Shown here: piece by piece, positions 5,372 to 7,192 of the stretch
Layout of the letters: each line of letters begins with the position of its first letter
How positions within the stretch are numbered: the first letter of the stretch is position 1
Source: Gelria sp.
GTDB taxonomy: Bacteria; Bacillota; Syntrophomonadia; Syntrophomonadales; Syntrophomonadaceae
DNA length: 7,192 nucleotides
NCBI GenBank assembly: GCA_012839665.1
Contig: DUMX01000038.1
Location: 1 to 7,192 of the forward strand
Reading direction: 5' to 3'
Program-made: the position numbers and the translations under genes
Notes under the pieces: model-generated
Told to the model about the DNA's origin: nothing
Seen by the model: the letters and a program-made list of their open reading frames with translations, nothing else
The model's database searches: none

Positions 5372-6784
5372 TTATTTACTATCTTCCATAAGCTGTAATC
5401 GATAGTAAAGGGTGCTGCGTGAAATGCCGAGATAGCGGGCAGTAGCAGTTTTATTTCCGTTATGCATTTTAAGGGCTTTAAGGATAATATCATTAGACAA
5501 CTTATCCAAATCCATACTACCAGGTGGTAAAAAGAAATCGTCAGGGAGAATACGTTTATCCAGATTTTCAGCTGTATTCTCCGGAGTGTTCAAACGCAGT
5601 TTATCCAGATGGTGAAGCCGGATAGTAGTATCATCATTCATCAATACTATCCATTCAATCGTATTGCGCAATTCCCTGACATTACCCGGCCAGGGATAGG
5701 TTCGCAAAATACGGGCAGCCTGGGAATCAATTTTTGTAAACCGTCGGTTAGCTTGTTCGGATATCTCCATCATAAACATCCGGGTTAGGGGAATTATGGC
5801 GTTTGGTTGTTTCCTTAACGGGGGTATATATATATAACCCATGTTCAGGCGATAATATAAATCCTTTCTAAATAGCCCCTGTTGAATCAGGTTTTTCAAA
5901 CGCTGGTTGCTGGCACAGATAATGCGTACATCTGTCTTAATTAGCTTTAAACCGCCTACCCGGTAAAATTCTTTTTCCTGCAGTACCCGTAACAGTTTGG
6001 CCTGTAAATTAAGCGGCAGTTCGGATATTTCATCCAAAAACAGGGTACCCCCATTAGCCATATCCAGCTTACCTTTCTTACCCTGGGGCAAACCGCCGGA
6101 AAAGGTCCCGGCTTCATAACCGAAGAGTTCACTTTCAAATATGCTGGAGGAAAGAGCCGCACAGTTCAAAGCTACAAAAGGAAGATTATTATTTTTCTCT
6201 CCATAATGAATATAGCGGGCCACCAGTTCTTTACCGGTACCAGTTTCTCCTTCTATTAACACGGGTATGGAGCGATTATGATGAAGTTTGAGAGCCAGGG
6301 AATAAATCTGCTTCATCTGCCGAGAAAAAACCCCAACTTTAGAAGCATCAGAGTTTGTAATATCAGGTTTTACTTGGGCTGGGGCAGCAGATTGCTGATT
6401 AGCTTGTCCCCGAATTTCTGCCTGGTGTTGGGCTACTCTTTCTGTAGTTTTAACTAATTCATCTATATCCAGGGGCTTTAACAGATAATCAAATGCTCCT
6501 GCCCGTATAGCTGCAATACTGCTATCCACATCAGCATAAGCAGTAAAAAGTACTTTATCTACCTTTTTAGCGGCAGGCACATCAGATAATTTATGTAATA
6601 GTTCTAGTCCGGACATACGGGGCATACGATTATCAGTTAATAGCAGATTAAAATCCTGCTTATTAAAAAGCTCCAGTGCTTCCGTACCATCATTAGCCTC
6701 CACCACCTGGTGCCCTAGCTTGCGTAGGAATTCGGCTACATGAGAACGGCTGCGGCTTTCATCATCAACTAGAAGAATATTCAT
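5372..6784 (-). CDS. NtrC-family sigma-54-dependent response regulator
   Basis: Transcription activator that uses ATP hydrolysis to open promoters held by sigma-54 RNA polymerase, switched on by phosphorylation. Of 470 residues, 1-115 form a receiver with Asp7/Asp8, phosphorylation site Asp51 in LTDNRMP, Thr81 and Lys103. A Gln/Ala-rich linker (about 120-150) leads to the AAA+ domain (about 152-385). That domain has Walker A GETGTGKE (179-186), Walker B GGTLFLDE (Asp251, Glu252), putative arginine fingers in FRKDLYYR (Arg306, Arg312) and sensor II WPGNVREL. The sigma-54-contacting loop, normally GAFTGA, reads GTFSGG (226-231). A Fis-type helix-turn-helix lies at about 427-466 (NKTATARYLGISRSTLYYRL). 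The start has a strong AAGGAAGGA site (6791-6799) and follows the kinase gene by 19 bases. Target genes are unknown; the adjacent chemotaxis cluster is only a possibility. Confidence 0.95.
   Translation of the reverse strand: MNILLVDDESRSRSHVAEFLRKLGHQVVEANDGTEALELFNKQDFNLLLTDNRMPRMSGLELLHKLSDVPAAKKVDKVLFTAYADVDSSIAAIRAGAFDYLLKPLDIDELVKTTERVAQHQAEIRGQANQQSAAPAQVKPDITNSDASKVGVFSRQMKQIYSLALKLHHNRSIPVLIEGETGTGKELVARYIHYGEKNNNLPFVALNCAALSSSIFESELFGYEAGTFSGGLPQGKKGKLDMANGGTLFLDEISELPLNLQAKLLRVLQEKEFYRVGGLKLIKTDVRIICASNQRLKNLIQQGLFRKDLYYRLNMGYIYIPPLRKQPNAIIPLTRMFMMEISEQANRRFTKIDSQAARILRTYPWPGNVRELRNTIEWIVLMNDDTTIRLHHLDKLRLNTPENTAENLDKRILPDDFFLPPGSMDLDKLSNDIILKALKMHNGNKTATARYLGISRSTLYYRLQLMEDSK
5375..5409. 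repeat. 9-bp perfect inverted repeat at the convergent gene junction
   Basis: TTTACTATC (5375-5383) is the exact reverse complement of GATAGTAAA (5401-5409), with a 17-base loop. It covers the last codons of the response regulator gene and starts 4 bases past the last cheX stop. The stem is AT-rich and no clear T-run follows it on either strand. It is therefore at best a weak or factor-aided terminator. An inverted repeat of this size could arise by chance once in a window this long. Confidence 0.35.
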
Positions 6785-6790
6785 CTCTTG

Positions 6791-6799
6791 TCCTTCCTT
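6791..6799 (-). promoter_or_regulatory. Ribosome binding site of the response regulator gene
   Basis: AAGGAAGGA on the - strand lies 6 bases before the ATG at 6784. It sits in the 19-base gap after the kinase stop codon, which supports this start and an operon order of kinase then regulator. Confidence 0.8.
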
Positions 6800-6803
6800 T
6801 CAG

Positions 6804-7192
6804 CTACGACTTAAATAGGGGTATTTTTACTGTAAAGGTAGCTCCACCAGTGTCCAGGTTGCAGGCAGATATCTGACCTTGCAGGCGAGTAACTATGGTA
6901 TGTACTACGGATAACCCCAGCCCCATACCTTGACGAACCGATTTAGTAGTAACAAAGGGCTCAAAGATATGGTCGAGGATGTTTTCCTCTATACCAGCGG
7001 CATTATCTCGTACTTGAAGGACAGCAAAATTTTTATCTTTCCAGGTCGAGCATAATATTGCCCTATTTCTATGGCTAACTTTATCTAATTCCTGTATGGC
7101 ATTGGCCAAAAGATTAATTAGAACTTCATCCAGTCGGTTAGGATTAGCGTAGACCTGGGGCAACTCCGGCTCAAGATTGGTGTTTACCTTAA
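6804..7192 (-). CDS. Sensor histidine kinase, C-terminal ATPase domain (5' end outside window)
   Basis: The kinase partner expected for the adjacent NtrC-type regulator. Only the last 128 residues are visible. The frame is open to the window edge, so the codons at 7161-7190 are internal. This is a HATPase domain with all the usual boxes, numbered from the first visible codon: N box NLLANAIQEL (26-35), G1 box DNAAGI (62-67), F box IFEPFVTTK (75-83), G2 box GMGLGLSVV (88-96) and a final strand GGATFTVKIP. The G1 box has Ala where DxGxG has its first Gly, a mild variation. The domain type resembles NtrB/AtoS-class kinases, which commonly pair with sigma-54 activators. The His-containing dimerisation domain and the sensor are outside the window, so the signal is unknown. 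Confidence 0.93.
   Translation of the reverse strand, partial: KVNTNLEPELPQVYANPNRLDEVLINLLANAIQELDKVSHRNRAILCSTWKDKNFAVLQVRDNAAGIEENILDHIFEPFVTTKSVRQGMGLGLSVVHTIVTRLQGQISACNLDTGGATFTVKIPLFKS

Noticed and set aside
6987..7007. DNAAGI in the kinase G1 box as a sign of a dead kinase
   Set aside because: Related boxes such as DNAGGI are found in many active kinases, and the N, F and G2 boxes are intact.

Overview
The window is almost wholly coding. It holds most of a chemotaxis gene cluster on the + strand, facing a two-component regulatory pair on the - strand. Base composition is moderate. Strong AGGAGG-type ribosome binding sites about 8 bases before the starts, the use of CheX rather than CheZ as phosphatase, and a sigma-54 activator together suggest an anaerobic, motile, low-to-moderate-GC Gram-positive bacterium of the Clostridia. 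A Syntrophomonas-like organism would fit, but this is inference from style and content, not an identification.

Layout. At 3-1151 is the 3' part of a methyl-accepting chemotaxis protein (MCP) gene cut by the window edge. A 223-base gap follows, with a doubtful 28-codon ORF and an AT-rich heptamer tandem repeat. Then come a triple-domain CheW (1375-2952), CheB (2930-3982), a single-domain CheY-type receiver (4030-4419) and two consecutive CheX-type phosphatases (4430-4906 and 4910-5371). From CheW onward the genes overlap or lie 3-47 bases apart, so they are probably co-transcribed. CheA, CheR, CheC and CheD are not in the window.

How they work together. The MCP would signal to a CheA kinase encoded elsewhere, through the three linked CheW domains. 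CheA would phosphorylate CheY and CheB. CheB would demethylate the receptor for adaptation, and the two CheX proteins would remove phosphate from CheY.

On the - strand, the C-terminal ATPase domain of a histidine kinase (6804 to the window edge) is followed after 19 bases by an NtrC-type sigma-54-dependent response regulator (5372-6784). Its stop codon directly abuts that of the last CheX gene, leaving no space between the two convergent units.

No wholly new system is evident. The points most worth a second look are: unusual residues at the MCP signalling tip; the triple CheW with a degenerate NLRG motif in its middle domain; the tandem, diverged CheX pair; a GTFSGG variant of the GAFTGA loop in the sigma-54 activator; the repeat and possible gene remnant after the MCP gene; and the zero-spacing convergent junction with a 9-bp inverted repeat.
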